A stretch of 64,000 nt of DNA from Streptomyces zagrosensis (GCF_014203645.1 NZ_JACHJL010000014.1:124001-188000), one strand, 5' to 3'. Shown: positions 8,702-18,144, numbered from the stretch's first letter. The notes: a model not told the origin generated them from the sequence alone. Translations and numbers: made by a program.

Positions 8702-8707
8702 TAGGAT
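8702..8707 (+). promoter_or_regulatory. Probable -10 box of the nuoA promoter
   Basis: TAGGAT matches the streptomycete HrdB-type -10 consensus (TAGRRT). No good -35 box sits at the expected spacing, so activation or an atypical -35 is likely. Transcription would start near 8713-8714, leaving a leader of about 120 nt that contains the Rex site. Confidence 0.5.
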
Positions 8708-8723
8708 GCAGGCGAATCGGGCT

Positions 8724-8739
8724 TGTGAACTGCCTCACA
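8724..8739 (+). promoter_or_regulatory. Rex (NAD+/NADH redox) operator upstream of nuoA
   Basis: TGTGAACTGCCTCACA fits the Rex consensus (TGTGAANNNNTTCACA) at all but one position. It lies just downstream of the presumed transcription start. Rex represses respiratory genes when NADH is low and releases DNA when NADH/NAD+ rises. A Rex site at the nuo operon has been reported for S. coelicolor, as I recall. Binding here is inferred from the match. Confidence 0.8.
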
Positions 8740-8835
8740 TGTTCGCGATCTTTAGTGGGCAGTGCGCAGGCCCGCCGTAGCCCTCCCCCGCCGGGGGAGC
8801 CCAGCAGTCATCGCGACTGAGAGGAGCGAAGAGCG

Positions 8836-9195
8836 GTGAACGCTTATGCGCCCATCCTCGTACTAGGAGCCCTCGGGGCAGGCTTTGCGATCTTCTCCGT
8901 GGTGGCGGCCACGTTCATCGGCCCCAAGCGCTACAACCGGGCGAAGCTCGAAGCCTACGAGTGCGGCATTGAGCCGACCCCGCAGCCGGCCGGTGGCGGG
9001 CGGTTCCCGATCAAGTACTACCTGACGGCGATGCTCTTCATCGTCTTCGACATCGAGATCGTCTTCCTTTATCCCTGGGCCGTCACCTTCGACGCGCTCG
9101 GTTTGTTCGGGCTCGTGGAGATGCTCCTCTTCGTGCTCACCGTCTTCGTCGCCTACGCCTATGTCTGGCGCCGCGGCGGCCTGGAATGGGACTAA
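8836..9195 (+). CDS. nuoA: NADH-quinone oxidoreductase subunit A
   Basis: This 119-residue membrane subunit of complex I starts at GTG 8836 behind GAGAGGAG. It has three transmembrane helices (residues about 7-27, 63-83 and 90-110). The conserved loop YECGIEPTPQP and the motif YYLTAMLFIVFDIEIVFLYPWA line the quinone-site entrance with NuoH and NuoJ. First gene of the complete nuo operon; a 24-nt gap with GGGAGGAG precedes nuoB. Confidence 0.97.
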   Translation: MNAYAPILVLGALGAGFAIFSVVAATFIGPKRYNRAKLEAYECGIEPTPQPAGGGRFPIKYYLTAMLFIVFDIEIVFLYPWAVTFDALGLFGLVEMLLFVLTVFVAYAYVWRRGGLEWD

Positions 9196-9219
9196 CGGAA
9201 GCGGGAGGAGCACATCGTC

Positions 9220-9774
9220 ATGGGTATCGAAGAGAAGTTGCCGAGCGGGTTCCTGCTCACCACCGTTGAGAATGCCGCGGGCTGGGTGCGTAAGTCCTCG
9301 ATGTTCCCGGCCACCTTCGGGCTCGCCTGCTGCGCCATCGAGATGATGACCACCGGCGCCGGCCGCTATGACCTCGCCCGCTTCGGCATGGAGGTCTTCC
9401 GCGGCTCGCCCCGGCAGGCCGACCTGATGATCGTCGCCGGACGGGTCAGCCAGAAGATGGCGCCGGTGCTGCGGCAGGTCTATGACCAGATGCCGAACCC
9501 CAAGTGGGTCATCTCCATGGGCGTGTGCGCCTCGTCCGGGGGGATGTTCAACAACTACGCCATCGTGCAGGGCGTTGACCACATCGTGCCGGTCGATATC
9601 TATCTGCCCGGCTGCCCGCCCCGGCCCGAGATGCTGCTCGACGCCATCCTCAAGCTGCACGAGAAGATCCAAGGCGGCAAGCTCGGCGTGAACCGCGAGG
9701 AAGCCGCCCGCGAGGCGGAGGACGCGGCGCTGAACGCGCTCCCGCTGATCGAGATGAAGGGGCTGCTGCGGTGA
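9220..9774 (+). CDS. nuoB: NADH-quinone oxidoreductase subunit B
   Basis: This 184-residue peripheral subunit carries the terminal 4Fe-4S cluster N2, which passes electrons to menaquinone. The ligands are visible: tandem cysteines in GLACCAIEMM, one in MGVCASSGG and one in LPGCPPRPE. The N-terminus EEKLPSGFLLTT and length are typical for actinobacteria. The stop overlaps the nuoC start by 4 nt, indicating translational coupling. Confidence 0.98.
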   Translation: MGIEEKLPSGFLLTTVENAAGWVRKSSMFPATFGLACCAIEMMTTGAGRYDLARFGMEVFRGSPRQADLMIVAGRVSQKMAPVLRQVYDQMPNPKWVISMGVCASSGGMFNNYAIVQGVDHIVPVDIYLPGCPPRPEMLLDAILKLHEKIQGGKLGVNREEAAREAEDAALNALPLIEMKGLLR

Positions 9775-10538
9775 GCGACGCGAACCAGCCGTCCGGCGTC
9801 AACCCCGACCAGGACGTGAACGCCAACAACCTCCCCGGTCAGCGCGGCGACGCCGGCGAGGTCATCGGCACCCGGCGCGGGATGTTCGGAGCCCAAAACG
9901 GCGGCGACACCACCGGGTACGGCGGCCTGGTGCGTACCGTGCGACTGCCGGGCGCCACCAACCGCCCGTACGGCGGGCCTGACGGCGAAGCTGGCTACGG
10001 CGCGTACGACGAGATCGCCGACGAGCTTGAGGGCGCCCTCGAAGAGCAGGGGCTGCTGCCGGAGAACGCCATCGAGAAGACGGTCGTGGACCGCGCCGAG
10101 CTGACGTTCCACATCGCCCGCGAGCACCTGCCGCGCGTCGCCCGCACCCTGCGCGACGACCCGGCGCTGCGGTTTGAGTTGTGTACGGGCGTGAGCGCGG
10201 TTCACTTCCTTGGCGACAAGGGCCGTGAGCTGCACGCCGTCTACCACCTGCGCTCGATCACCCACAACCGGCTGATCCGGCTTGAGGTGAGCGCGCCCGA
10301 CAATGACCCCCACGTGCCATCGATCGTGGATATCTACCCGACCAACGACTGGCACGAGCGCGAGGTCTACGACTTCTTCGGCCTCATCTTCGACGGCCAT
10401 CCCGCACTCACGCGGATCATGATGCCTGACGACTGGCAGGGCTTCCCGCAGCGTAAGGACTACCCGCTCGGTGGCATCCCCGTCGAGTACAAGGGTGCCC
10501 AGATCCCGGCTCCCGACCAGCGGAGGTCGTACAGCTAA
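9771..10538 (+). CDS. nuoC: NADH-quinone oxidoreductase subunit C
   Basis: This 255-residue connecting-module subunit has a GTG start overlapping nuoB. An actinobacterial N-terminal extension of about 90 residues (including VIGTRRGMFGAQNGGDTTGYGGLVR) precedes the conserved 30-kDa domain. The signature HEREVYDFFGLIFDGHP and the following QGFPQRKDYPLGG are intact. It stabilises the Q module with NuoD. nuoD begins at the last base of the stop codon (TAATG). Confidence 0.97.
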   Translation: MSDANQPSGVNPDQDVNANNLPGQRGDAGEVIGTRRGMFGAQNGGDTTGYGGLVRTVRLPGATNRPYGGPDGEAGYGAYDEIADELEGALEEQGLLPENAIEKTVVDRAELTFHIAREHLPRVARTLRDDPALRFELCTGVSAVHFLGDKGRELHAVYHLRSITHNRLIRLEVSAPDNDPHVPSIVDIYPTNDWHEREVYDFFGLIFDGHPALTRIMMPDDWQGFPQRKDYPLGGIPVEYKGAQIPAPDQRRSYS

Positions 10539-11908
10539 TGAGCACCTCGCACGCCCACCCGACGACGGGCGCCCCCAACGGTTCCGCCGAGCCGCCGCCC
10601 TCGCCGCCCCGAGAGACCACCGAGGGCACCGTCTATACGGTCACCGGCGGTGACTGGGACGAGGTCGTCGCCGCAGCGGCTCGTACCGACGATGAGCGGA
10701 TCATCGTCAACATGGGCCCGCAGCACCCCTCTACCCACGGCGTGCTGCGGCTGATCCTGGAGATCGACGGCGAGACGGTCACCGAGGCCCGCTGCGGCAT
10801 CGGCTATCTGCACACCGGCATCGAGAAGAACCTCGAATACCGCACGTGGACGCAGGGCACCACGTTCGTGACGCGCATGGACTACCTGACCTCGTTCTAC
10901 AACGAGGCCGCGTACTGCCTCGCGGTGGAGAAACTGCTCGGCATCGAGGACCAGATCCCCGACCGCGCATCGGTGATCCGGGTGCTCCTGATGGAGCTCA
11001 ACCGGCTCTCCTCGCACCTGGTGTGCATCGCCACCGGTGGCATGGAACTGGGCGCCACCACGGTCATGGTCTACGGCTTCCGGGACCGCGAGATGATCCT
11101 CGACGCGTACGAGTTGATCACCGGGCTGCGCATGAACCACGCGTTCATCCGCCCCGGCGGCCTCGCCCAGGACCTGCCGCCCGGCGCCGTGGAGCAACTG
11201 CGCGACCTGCTGAAGAAGCTGCGCAAGAACCTCCCGGAGTACGACAAGCTCGCCACCGGCAACCCCATCTACAAGGCCCGGTTGCAGGGCATCGGCCACC
11301 TTGACCTGGCCGGATGCATGGCGCTTGGCGTCACAGGGCCCCCGCTGCGCTCGACCGGACTGCCACACGACCTGCGCAAGGCGCAGCCGTACTGCGGGTA
11401 CGAGAACTACGAGTTCGACGTCCCCACCGTGGACACCTGCGACGCCTACGGCCGGTTCCTCCTGCGCGTGGAGGAGATGCACCAGTCGCTGCGGATCGTC
11501 GAGCAGTGCCTGGACCGCCTGGCGCCCGGACCGGTGATGGTCGCCGACAAGAAGATCGCCTGGCCCGCGCAGCTCGCGCTCGGCCCGGACGGCCTCGGCA
11601 ACTCGCTCGACCACATCAAGAAGATCATGGGCACCTCGATGGAGGCCCTGATCCACCACTTCAAGCTGGTCACCGAGGGCTTCCGCGTTCCGCCGGGACA
11701 GGCGTACGTGGCCGTCGAGTCACCCAAGGGCGAACTGGGTGTGCACGCCGTCAGCGACGGCGGCACCCGCCCCTACCGGGTCCACTTCAGGGACCCCTCC
11801 TTCACCAACCTCCAGGCCATGGCGGCGATGTGCGAGGGCGGCCAGGTCGCTGACGTCATCGTCGCAGTGGCATCCCTCGACCCCGTGATGGGAGGCGTTG
11901 ACCGGTGA
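10538..11908 (+). CDS. nuoD: NADH-quinone oxidoreductase subunit D
   Basis: This 456-residue 49-kDa-type subunit, related to the NiFe-hydrogenase large subunit, forms the quinone pocket with NuoB. NMGPQHPSTHGVLRL contains the quinone-head His, MDYLTSFYNEAAYCLAVEKLLG the Tyr-bearing helix, and the C-terminus DPVMGGVDR is the invariant end. The N-terminus has an extra Pro/Ser-rich stretch of about 30 residues. This is the only nuoD in the window; the second nuo operon lacks one. Confidence 0.98.
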   Translation: MSTSHAHPTTGAPNGSAEPPPSPPRETTEGTVYTVTGGDWDEVVAAAARTDDERIIVNMGPQHPSTHGVLRLILEIDGETVTEARCGIGYLHTGIEKNLEYRTWTQGTTFVTRMDYLTSFYNEAAYCLAVEKLLGIEDQIPDRASVIRVLLMELNRLSSHLVCIATGGMELGATTVMVYGFRDREMILDAYELITGLRMNHAFIRPGGLAQDLPPGAVEQLRDLLKKLRKNLPEYDKLATGNPIYKARLQGIGHLDLAGCMALGVTGPPLRSTGLPHDLRKAQPYCGYENYEFDVPTVDTCDAYGRFLLRVEEMHQSLRIVEQCLDRLAPGPVMVADKKIAWPAQLALGPDGLGNSLDHIKKIMGTSMEALIHHFKLVTEGFRVPPGQAYVAVESPKGELGVHAVSDGGTRPYRVHFRDPSFTNLQAMAAMCEGGQVADVIVAVASLDPVMGGVDR

Positions 11909-12768
11909 GTGGTGCGCATGACGTACGGCTGGGCATGCCCCAGCTTCCGGCCCCCGACTATCCGGCCGAGGTGCGAGCCCGGCTGGAGTCCGACGCCAAG
12001 GAGGTGATCGCCCGCTATCCCGACAGCCGCTCGGCGCTGCTGCCGCTGCTGCACCTGGTGCAGTCGGAGGAGGGGCATGTGACCCGCACCGGCGTCCGGT
12101 TCTGTGCCGAAATACTGGAGTTGACCACCGCCGAGGTGACCGCGGTGTCCACCTTCTACTCCATGTACCGGCGCAAGCCCAGCGGTGACTACCAAGTGGG
12201 CGTGTGCACCAACACGCTGTGCGCGGTCATGGGCGGCGACGCGATCTTTGAGGCGCTCCAAGAACACCTGGGCGTCGGCAACAACGAGACCACCGACGAC
12301 GGCAAGGTCAGCCTTGAACACATCGAGTGCAACGCGGCCTGCGACTTTGCGCCCGTCGTGATGGTCAACTGGGAATTCTTCGACGGGCAGACCGTCGAGT
12401 CGGCCAAGGCGCTCGTGGATGACCTGCGCGCCGGGCGGACCGTAGAGCCTACGCGGGGCGCGCCGCTGTGCACGTACAAGGAGACGGCCCGGATACTGGC
12501 AGGCTTCCCCGACCAGCGGCCCGGCGCCGTCGCGGCGAGCGGCGGTGCGGGACCGGCCTCGCTGGTCGGCCTCAAGCTCGCCAAGGGCGAATTGGCCCCG
12601 GGCAGGATCGTCTCGCCGCGCGGCGAGAGCGAGCCCGCGGACGCGGTGCCGCCCAGGCCAGGCGAGCAGGCGCCCGAGACGCACCCCAGCTCGCACGACG
12701 CCCCGCGGCCCACGGCCGCCTCCGATCCGAGCCACCCGAGTGGGCCCGTCACCGAGGAGGGGGAGTGA
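11905..12768 (+). CDS. nuoE: NADH-quinone oxidoreductase subunit E
   Basis: This 287-residue 24-kDa-type subunit is part of the NADH module. The 2Fe-2S (N1a) ligands are seen as CTNTLC and IECNAACDFAPVVMVN. The first about 190 residues form the thioredoxin-like domain. The remaining about 95 residues form a low-complexity tail found in actinobacterial NuoE. GTG start overlaps nuoD by 4 nt; nuoF starts within its stop codon (TGATG). Confidence 0.97.
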   Translation: MSGAHDVRLGMPQLPAPDYPAEVRARLESDAKEVIARYPDSRSALLPLLHLVQSEEGHVTRTGVRFCAEILELTTAEVTAVSTFYSMYRRKPSGDYQVGVCTNTLCAVMGGDAIFEALQEHLGVGNNETTDDGKVSLEHIECNAACDFAPVVMVNWEFFDGQTVESAKALVDDLRAGRTVEPTRGAPLCTYKETARILAGFPDQRPGAVAASGGAGPASLVGLKLAKGELAPGRIVSPRGESEPADAVPPRPGEQAPETHPSSHDAPRPTAASDPSHPSGPVTEEGE

Positions 12769-14159
12769 TGACCGTGTCCGCTGAGGAAGCTGGCGGCACC
12801 ACCCGGCCGGACGCGGGGGGAGGCGCCAGTCCGGAGAAGCTACTCACACCCGTACTCTCCGAATTCTGGGACCAGCCCGAGTCATGGACGCTGGAGACCT
12901 ACCGGCGTTACGAGGGGTACGAGGGCCTGCGCAAGGCGCTGGCCATGCCACCGGACGACGTGATCGCCTACGTCAAGGCAAGCGGCCTACGCGGCCGAGG
13001 TGGCGCGGGATTCCCGACCGGGATGAAGTGGCAGTTCATTCCGCAGGGCGACGGCAAGCCGCACTACCTCGTCGTCAACGCCGACGAGTCAGAGCCCGGC
13101 ACCTGCAAGGACATCCCCCTCCTCTTCGCCAATCCGCACTCGCTCATCGAAGGCATGATCATCGCCTGTCATGCCATTCGCTCCCAGCACGCCTTCATCT
13201 ACCTCCGCGGCGAGGCAGTCCCCGTGCTGCGGCGGCTGCACGAAGCCGTACGCGAGGCATACGAAGCGGGCTACCTCGGCCGGAACATCCTCGGCAGCGG
13301 ACTCGACCTCGAAATCACCGTGCACGCCGGCGCAGGCGCGTACATCTGTGGTGAAGAAACCGCGCTCCTTGACTCGCTGGAAGGACGCCGCGGCCAACCC
13401 CGGCTGCGACCGCCCTTCCCGGCCGTCGCGGGTCTGTACGCGTGCCCCACTGTGGTGAATAACGTCGAGTCCATCGCCTCTGTTCCCGCCATCTTGAACA
13501 AGGGCAAGGACTGGTTCAGGTCGATGGGCAGCGAGAAGTCGCCCGGCTTCACGCTGTATTCGCTCTCGGGTCACGTCGTCAGCCCCGGTCAGTACGAGGC
13601 GCCGCTGGGCATCACGCTGCGCCAACTCCTGGACATGAGCGGCGGCATCCGTCCGGGCCACCGGCTCAAGTTCTGGACGCCCGGCGGTTCATCGACCCCC
13701 TTGCTCACCGAGGAACACCTCGATGTCCCCCTGGACTACGAGGGCGTCGGCGCGGCCGGATCGATGCTCGGCACCAAGGCGCTCCAGTGCTTCGACGAGA
13801 CCACCTGTGTGGTGCGGGCCGTCACCCGATGGACCGAGTTCTACGCCCACGAGTCCTGCGGCAAGTGCACCCCCTGCCGCGAAGGCACGTACTGGCTGGT
13901 CCAGTTGCTTCGCGACATCGAGGCAGGCAAGGGCCGCGCGGAGGACCTCGACAAGCTCAACGACATCGCCGACAACATCAACGGCAAGTCCTTCTGCGCC
14001 CTCGGTGACGGCGCCGCAAGCCCCATCTTCTCCTCGCTGAAGTTCTTCCGCGAGGAGTACGAGCAGCACCTGGGCGGCCGAGGCTGCCCCTTCGACCCGG
14101 CCAAGTCCACGGTCTGGGCCGACGACCACACCAACGCCCAACTGGAGGTGAACGCGTGA
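12768..14159 (+). CDS. nuoF: NADH-quinone oxidoreductase subunit F (NADH/FMN site)
   Basis: This 463-residue 51-kDa-type subunit oxidises NADH. GRGGAGFPTGMKW is the nucleotide-binding glycine motif, GAGAYICGEETALLDSLEG the FMN site, and ESCGKCTPCREG plus the later Cys in SFCALGDGAASP hold 4Fe-4S cluster N3. I chose ATG 12768, at the nuoE stop, over the longer open frame because the family N-terminus (LLTPVLSEFWDQPESW) begins shortly after it. Confidence 0.98.
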   Translation: MTVSAEEAGGTTRPDAGGGASPEKLLTPVLSEFWDQPESWTLETYRRYEGYEGLRKALAMPPDDVIAYVKASGLRGRGGAGFPTGMKWQFIPQGDGKPHYLVVNADESEPGTCKDIPLLFANPHSLIEGMIIACHAIRSQHAFIYLRGEAVPVLRRLHEAVREAYEAGYLGRNILGSGLDLEITVHAGAGAYICGEETALLDSLEGRRGQPRLRPPFPAVAGLYACPTVVNNVESIASVPAILNKGKDWFRSMGSEKSPGFTLYSLSGHVVSPGQYEAPLGITLRQLLDMSGGIRPGHRLKFWTPGGSSTPLLTEEHLDVPLDYEGVGAAGSMLGTKALQCFDETTCVVRAVTRWTEFYAHESCGKCTPCREGTYWLVQLLRDIEAGKGRAEDLDKLNDIADNINGKSFCALGDGAASPIFSSLKFFREEYEQHLGGRGCPFDPAKSTVWADDHTNAQLEVNA

Positions 14160-16756
14160 CCGTCACGACCACGGGAGCCAGCAGTGGTTCCGCCACGGGC
14201 CCTTCCTCCGGCGGCGATGCGGCGGTGCCGCCGGAGGACCTGGTCTCCCTCACCATCGACGGCATCCAGATCAGCGTGCCCAAGGGCACCTTGGTCATTC
14301 GGGCCGCCGAACTGCTCGGCATCGAGATTCCGCGCTTTTGTGACCACCCGCTACTCGACCCCGCGGGCGCCTGTCGGCAGTGCATCGTGGAGGTGGAGGG
14401 CCAGCGCAAGCCGATGGCCTCCTGCACCATCACCTGCACCGACGGCATGGTCGTCAAGTCGCAGCTCACCTCGCCGGTCGCCGAAAAGGCGCAGCGCGGC
14501 GTGATGGAGCTGCTGCTGATCAACCACCCGCTGGACTGCCCCGTCTGCGACAAGGGCGGCGAGTGCCCGCTCCAGAACCAGGCCATGTCCACCGGTGCCG
14601 CCGAGAGCCGGTTCGAGGGGCAGAAACGCACCTTCGAAAAGCCGGTTCCGATCTCCACACAGGTGCTCTTGGACCGGGAGCGCTGCGTGCTGTGCGCACG
14701 CTGCACCCGGTTCTCCAACGAGATCGCCGGCGACCCGATGATCGAGCTTTTGGAGCGGGGCGCCCTCCAGCAGGTGGGCACCGGCGAGGGCGACCCCTTC
14801 GAGTCGTACTTCTCCGGCAACACCATCCAGATCTGCCCGGTGGGCGCGCTGACCTCGGCGGCGTATCGGTTCCGCTCCCGCCCCTTCGACCTGGTTTCAT
14901 CGCCGAGCGTGTGCGAGCACTGTGCGGGCGGTTGCGCGACGCGCACCGACCACCGGCGCGGGAAGGTCATGCGGCGGCTGGCCGCCAACGACCCCGAGGT
15001 CAACGAGGAGTGGATCTGCGACAAGGGGAGGTTCGCCTTCCGGTACGCGCAGCGCCCCGACCGGCTGACCACCCCGCTGGTGCGCAACGCCGACAGCGGT
15101 GAGCTCGTACCGGCGAGCTGGCCGGAGGCGCTGGCCGCCGCGGCCAACGGCCTCGTGGGGGCCAGGGGCCGCACCGGGGTACTCACCGGCGGCCGGCTGA
15201 CCGTCGAGGACGCGTACGCGTACGCCAAGTTCGCGCGCGTGGCCCTCGACACCAACGACATCGACTTCCGCGCCCGGGCACACAGCAGCGAAGAGGCCGA
15301 CTTCCTCACCTCCTACGTCGCAGGTCGCGGGCGTGACCTCGACGGCCGGGGCCTGACGAACACCAGCCTGGAGGCGGCGCCCGCCGTGCTCCTCGCCGGG
15401 TTCGAGGCAGAGGAGGAGGCGCCCGGCGTCTTCCTACGGCTGCGCAAGGCACACCGCAAGCACGGACAGCGCACCTTCGCGCTCGCCTCGCACGCCACCC
15501 GCGGCCTCACCAAGGCCGGCGGCACGCTGCTGCCCGCGGCGCCTGGCACCGAGACCGAGTGGCTCGACGCGCTGGCGGGCGGGGTCGGCCTTGACGAGCT
15601 CGGCCAGCGCGCGGCCGACGCGCTGCGCGCCGAGGGTGCGGCGATCATCGTCGGGGAGCGGCTTGCGACCGTCCCCGGCGCGCTGACCGCCGCCGTACGC
15701 CTCGCCTCGGCCACCGGCGCCAGCCTGACCTGGATTCCGCGCCGGGCCGGTGAGCGCGGCGCCATCGAGGCGGGCGCGCTGCCCGGCTTGCTGCCCGGCG
15801 GGCGCCCCGCCACCAGCCCGAGCGCCCGCGATGAGGTCGCCGAGCTGTGGCGGGTACGCAGCATTCCGCACGGCTATGGGCGCGACACGGGCCAGATCAT
15901 CGAGGCCGCGGTGGACGGCGAACTCGGCGCACTGGTCGTCGGCGGCGTCGAGGTGGGCGACCTGCCTGACCCGGCGCGCGCCCTCCAGGCGCTGGACGCG
16001 GTCGGCTTCCTCGTCAGCCTCGAGCAGCGGCCGTCCGAGGTCACCGACCGGGCCGATGTGGTGCTGCCGGTCTCGGCCGTGGTCGAGAAGTCCGGCACCT
16101 TCCTCAACTGGGAGGGCCGGGCTCGGCTGTTCGACGCCGCGGTCAAGCCCGATCAGATGTCCCGCCGCCACGTCCAGCCGGACGGGCGGGTGCTGCACCT
16201 GCTGGCCGACGCGCTGGACGCGCCGATTGCCCTGCCCGATGTCCGCGCCGCACGTCGAGAGCTCGACCGGCTCGGCGGCTGGGAGGCGGCGCCGATCAAC
16301 GGGCTGCCCGCTCCGGCCCTGCAAGGCGGCGTGCAACCGCCGCGCCCCGAAGCGGGGCAGGCGGTGCTCGCAGGCCACCGGTTGCTGCTCGACCAGGGCC
16401 GGATGCAGGAGGGCGACGAGGCGCTGACCGGCACCCGGCACCCAGCTGCGGCCCGCCTGTCGGCCGCCACTGCCGCCGAGGTGGGAGTGGGCGACGGGCA
16501 GTTGCTGCTGATCAGCGGGCCGGCCGGCACCGTAACGCTGCCACTGCTGGTCACCTCGATGCCCGACCGGGTGGTGTGGCTGCCGCTCAACTCGGTTGGC
16601 GGTGGCGCCCAGCGGGATCTAGGCGTATCCACCGGCGAGTTGGTCCGCATCGCTGCTTCCGCTGATTCCCCCGGTACCGCTGATTCCCCCGGTACCGCCG
16701 GGGCTCCCGGTTTCGCTGCGGTCGGTCCGGAGCCCGTCACGGAGGTGGAGGGATGA
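14156..16756 (+). CDS. nuoG: NADH-quinone oxidoreductase subunit G
   Basis: This 866-residue iron-sulfur subunit has GTG start overlapping nuoF. N-terminal 2Fe-2S ligands (CDHPLLDPAGACRQCIV) are followed by HPLDCPVCDKGGECPLQ (N5) and CVLCARC (N4). CEHCAGGC followed by a distant Cys (WICDKGRF) matches the off-path N7 cluster, present only in some bacteria. The rest is a molybdopterin-oxidoreductase-like scaffold without catalytic molybdenum. Near the C-terminus an exact 18-bp duplication encodes ADSPGT twice. Confidence 0.97.
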   Translation: MTVTTTGASSGSATGPSSGGDAAVPPEDLVSLTIDGIQISVPKGTLVIRAAELLGIEIPRFCDHPLLDPAGACRQCIVEVEGQRKPMASCTITCTDGMVVKSQLTSPVAEKAQRGVMELLLINHPLDCPVCDKGGECPLQNQAMSTGAAESRFEGQKRTFEKPVPISTQVLLDRERCVLCARCTRFSNEIAGDPMIELLERGALQQVGTGEGDPFESYFSGNTIQICPVGALTSAAYRFRSRPFDLVSSPSVCEHCAGGCATRTDHRRGKVMRRLAANDPEVNEEWICDKGRFAFRYAQRPDRLTTPLVRNADSGELVPASWPEALAAAANGLVGARGRTGVLTGGRLTVEDAYAYAKFARVALDTNDIDFRARAHSSEEADFLTSYVAGRGRDLDGRGLTNTSLEAAPAVLLAGFEAEEEAPGVFLRLRKAHRKHGQRTFALASHATRGLTKAGGTLLPAAPGTETEWLDALAGGVGLDELGQRAADALRAEGAAIIVGERLATVPGALTAAVRLASATGASLTWIPRRAGERGAIEAGALPGLLPGGRPATSPSARDEVAELWRVRSIPHGYGRDTGQIIEAAVDGELGALVVGGVEVGDLPDPARALQALDAVGFLVSLEQRPSEVTDRADVVLPVSAVVEKSGTFLNWEGRARLFDAAVKPDQMSRRHVQPDGRVLHLLADALDAPIALPDVRAARRELDRLGGWEAAPINGLPAPALQGGVQPPRPEAGQAVLAGHRLLLDQGRMQEGDEALTGTRHPAAARLSAATAAEVGVGDGQLLLISGPAGTVTLPLLVTSMPDRVVWLPLNSVGGGAQRDLGVSTGELVRIAASADSPGTADSPGTAGAPGFAAVGPEPVTEVEG
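16661..16696 (+). repeat. Exact 18-bp tandem duplication inside nuoG
   Basis: Two identical 18-bp copies (GCTGATTCCCCCGGTACC at 16661-16678 and 16679-16696) lie in the Ser/Pro/Gly-rich tail of NuoG. The insertion keeps frame and lies in a poorly conserved region. Confidence 0.9.
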
Positions 16757-18144
16757 ACGGCATGACCACTGGCGCGCACGCCGGTCTGCACAACCTCGCG
16801 GCAGAAGACCTGTCCATGTTCGGGCACGACCCGTGGTGGCTGGTGCTCATCAAGGCGGTCTTTTGCGTCGCGTTCTTGATGGTGACCGTGCTGATCTGCA
16901 TCGTCATGGAACGCAAGGTCATCGCCTGGATGCAGCTTCGCATCGGCCCCAACCGCAATGGTCCCTGGGGCATGTTGCAGTCCCTCGCGGACGGCGTGAA
17001 GCTGATGCTCAAGGAAGACTTGATCGTCAAGCGGGCGGACAAGGCGGTGTATGTACTGGCGCCGATCATCGCCGCGGTCCCCGCGTTCATGGCCGTCGCC
17101 GTCATCCCGTTCGGCCCGGCCGGCAACGAGATCTCCATCTTCGGTCACCGCACCACGATGCAGCTCACCGACCTACCGATCGCCGTCCTCTACATCCTGG
17201 CCACCGCGTCGGTCGGCATCTACGGCATCGTGCTCGCGGGCTGGTCGTCCGGCTCGACGTACCCGCTGCTCGGCGGGCTCCGCTCGTGCGCCCAGATGAT
17301 CAGCTACGAGATCGCGATGGGCCTGTCGTTCGCCGCGGTCTTCCTGCACTCCGGATCGATGTCCACCTCGGCCATCGTCGAGGCACAGCACGACCGTTGG
17401 TACGCGATTTTGCTGCCGGTCTCCTTCCTCATCTACCTGATCGCCATGATCGGCGAAACCAACCGCGCCCCGTTCGACATGCCCGAGTCCGAGGGCGACC
17501 TGGTCGGTGGCTTCAACACCGAGTATTCGTCGATCAAGTTCGCGATGTTCATGCTCGCCGAGTACATCAACATGGTCACCGTCTCGGCCGTCGCGGTCAC
17601 CCTCTTCCTCGGCGGTTGGCGGGCTCCCTACCCGATCAGCACCGTATGGGAGGGCGCCAACCACGGTTGGTGGCCGATGCTCTGGTTCGTCGGCAAGCTC
17701 CTGGTGCTGCTGTTCGGCTTCGTCTGGCTGCGCGCCACGCTGCCCCGCGTGCGCTACGACCAGTTCATGAAGCTGGGCTGGAAGGTCCTCATCCCGGTTT
17801 CCATGGTCTGGCTGATGCTGGTCGCCACGGTGCGGGCGCTGCGCAACGAGGGCTACGAGTTGCAGGACATCGTGCTCTACGTCGGCGGCGCCGTCCTCTC
17901 GCTGTTGCCCCTCTCGTTCCTCTGGGACATGTACCGCGACCACCAGGACAAGCGCGCCGCGGCTGCGGCCGAGGTGGAACCAGAACCGGCCTTCGACCCG
18001 ATGGCGGGCGGTTTCCCCGTACCGCCACTGCCAGGACAGGCCCTGCCGCCCGTGCCACGACGCCGACCGCGCCATGAGCGCGAGCTCATTGTCAGTGGCG
18101 GGGGAGACACTGTCAGTGACGGAAAGGAGGCGGGCGATGTCTGA
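16753..18144 (+). CDS. nuoH: NADH-quinone oxidoreductase subunit H
   Basis: This 463-residue membrane subunit has eight predicted helices and forms the quinone channel and the link to the proton-pumping arm. The key cytoplasmic loop is ETNRAPFDMPESEGDLVGG followed by TEYSSIKFAMFMLAEY, with conserved acidic residues intact. A hydrophilic C-terminal tail of about 80 residues (from DHQDKRAAAAAEVEPEP) exceeds the usual length and ends within the first copy of a repeated nuoI start region. Overlaps nuoG by 4 nt. Confidence 0.97.
   Translation: MNGMTTGAHAGLHNLAAEDLSMFGHDPWWLVLIKAVFCVAFLMVTVLICIVMERKVIAWMQLRIGPNRNGPWGMLQSLADGVKLMLKEDLIVKRADKAVYVLAPIIAAVPAFMAVAVIPFGPAGNEISIFGHRTTMQLTDLPIAVLYILATASVGIYGIVLAGWSSGSTYPLLGGLRSCAQMISYEIAMGLSFAAVFLHSGSMSTSAIVEAQHDRWYAILLPVSFLIYLIAMIGETNRAPFDMPESEGDLVGGFNTEYSSIKFAMFMLAEYINMVTVSAVAVTLFLGGWRAPYPISTVWEGANHGWWPMLWFVGKLLVLLFGFVWLRATLPRVRYDQFMKLGWKVLIPVSMVWLMLVATVRALRNEGYELQDIVLYVGGAVLSLLPLSFLWDMYRDHQDKRAAAAAEVEPEPAFDPMAGGFPVPPLPGQALPPVPRRRPRHERELIVSGGGDTVSDGKEAGDV

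Larger units (their letters stand above)
8124..8835. other. Divergent intergenic region between nlpC/P60 and nuoA
   Basis: This 712-nt stretch has no convincing gene. It holds the nuo promoter and Rex operator near 8640-8760. On the minus strand it must hold the hydrolase promoter and a potentially long 5' leader. A short inverted pair (CACCTTTGGTG) lies near 8571-8581. I looked for a c-di-AMP (ydaO) riboswitch consensus ahead of the hydrolase and did not find it. Confidence 0.6.
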
